Source of the DNA: Candidatus Solibacter usitatus
GTDB taxonomy: Bacteria > Acidobacteriota > Terriglobia > Bryobacterales > Bryobacteraceae
Direction: 5' to 3'
Assembly (NCBI GenBank): GCA_016185465.1
Contig: JACPNO010000036.1
Location: 1-64,000, forward strand
DNA length: 64,000 bases
In this document: positions 63,826 to 64,000 of the stretch, piece by piece
Layout of the letters: each line of letters starts with the position of its first letter
Numbering within the stretch: the stretch's first letter is position 1
Notes under the pieces: generated by a model
What the model saw: only the letters and a program-made list of their open reading frames with translations
What the model was told of the DNA's origin: nothing
Database searches by the model: none
Program-made: the position numbers and the translations under genes

Positions 63826-64000
<175 letters not shown>

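Overview
The window looks like a chromosomal segment of a soil-type Acidobacteriota, most likely Bryobacterales/Solibacter-like. This is inferred from a GC-rich sequence, an ADOP-type (acidobacterial duplicated orphan permease) protein, a PEP-CTERM protein, small TAT- or Sec-exported cupins, a PadR-RND efflux operon and frequent GTG/TTG starts with 4-bp stop/start overlaps. No species assignment is possible from the sequence alone. There is one tRNA (Val-CAC), no rRNA, no CRISPR array and no intact insertion sequence.

Layout. 1-2.5 kb: a cNMP-domain histidine kinase (cut by the window edge) coupled to a receiver/glutaredoxin-like/thioredoxin-reductase-like fusion. 2.5-5.4 kb: a low-coherence patch with a shortened DinB-family protein, a PEP-CTERM protein flanked by diverged direct repeats, two small membrane proteins and tRNA-Val. 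5.4-8.4 kb (+): moxR, ychF, a PIG-L deacetylase. 8.4-14.2 kb (-): a lexA-led run: lexA, nfeD-type protease, slipin, SPOR protein, lipA, lnt. 14.3-22.0 kb: cupin, then (-) DUF4188 remnant, priA, a split dinB (Pol IV), a small unknown gene, prmC, prfA, yqhQ-type DUF1385. 22-28 kb: IS1-like transposase remnant, a secreted protein with a duplicated domain, the ADOP permease, a Phd/VapC pair. 27.5-40.4 kb (-): CoA-binding protein, O-acetylhomoserine sulfhydrylase, RND pump set with PadR regulator, a broken MFS gene, hydantoinase B, a BNR propeller, cysK and an Rrf2 regulator. 40.5-42 kb: lysine-rich secreted peptide, HU-like protein, TIR-domain protein with an HU-like N terminus, an inverted-repeat element. 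42-48.5 kb: uvrC, amidotransferase, O-methyltransferase, two metallophosphoesterases, rsmE. 48.5-56.4 kb (+): ruvA, ruvB, folK, fsa, two small proteins, guaB, biotin carboxylase, biotin carrier, DnaC-like ATPase. 56.4-64 kb (+): GH35-like protein, comM/yifB, DUF2283, lysE, double cupin, an MPN-like/TM/TonB protein and the start of metF.

How genes work together. DNA repair and recombination functions are scattered through the window (lexA, dinB, priA, uvrC, ruvAB, comM). Sulfur assimilation is represented by cysK with an Rrf2 regulator and by metY. Translation termination is covered by prfA and its methylase prmC. The RND pump, adaptor, outer-membrane factor and PadR regulator form one efflux operon.

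Three things stand out. (1) A palindromic repeat family whose outer edge supplies the TAA stop codon of the neighbouring gene in all three copies seen. (2) Several genes that have lost a short internal or junction segment (DinB-family protein, priA 3' end, dinB, an MFS transporter, a DUF4258-like fragment). (3) Unusual architectures: HU-like plus TIR, MPN-like plus TM plus TonB, and the receiver/thioredoxin-reductase fusion without a CxxC. All identifications come from reading motifs and overall protein resemblance; no database search was run.
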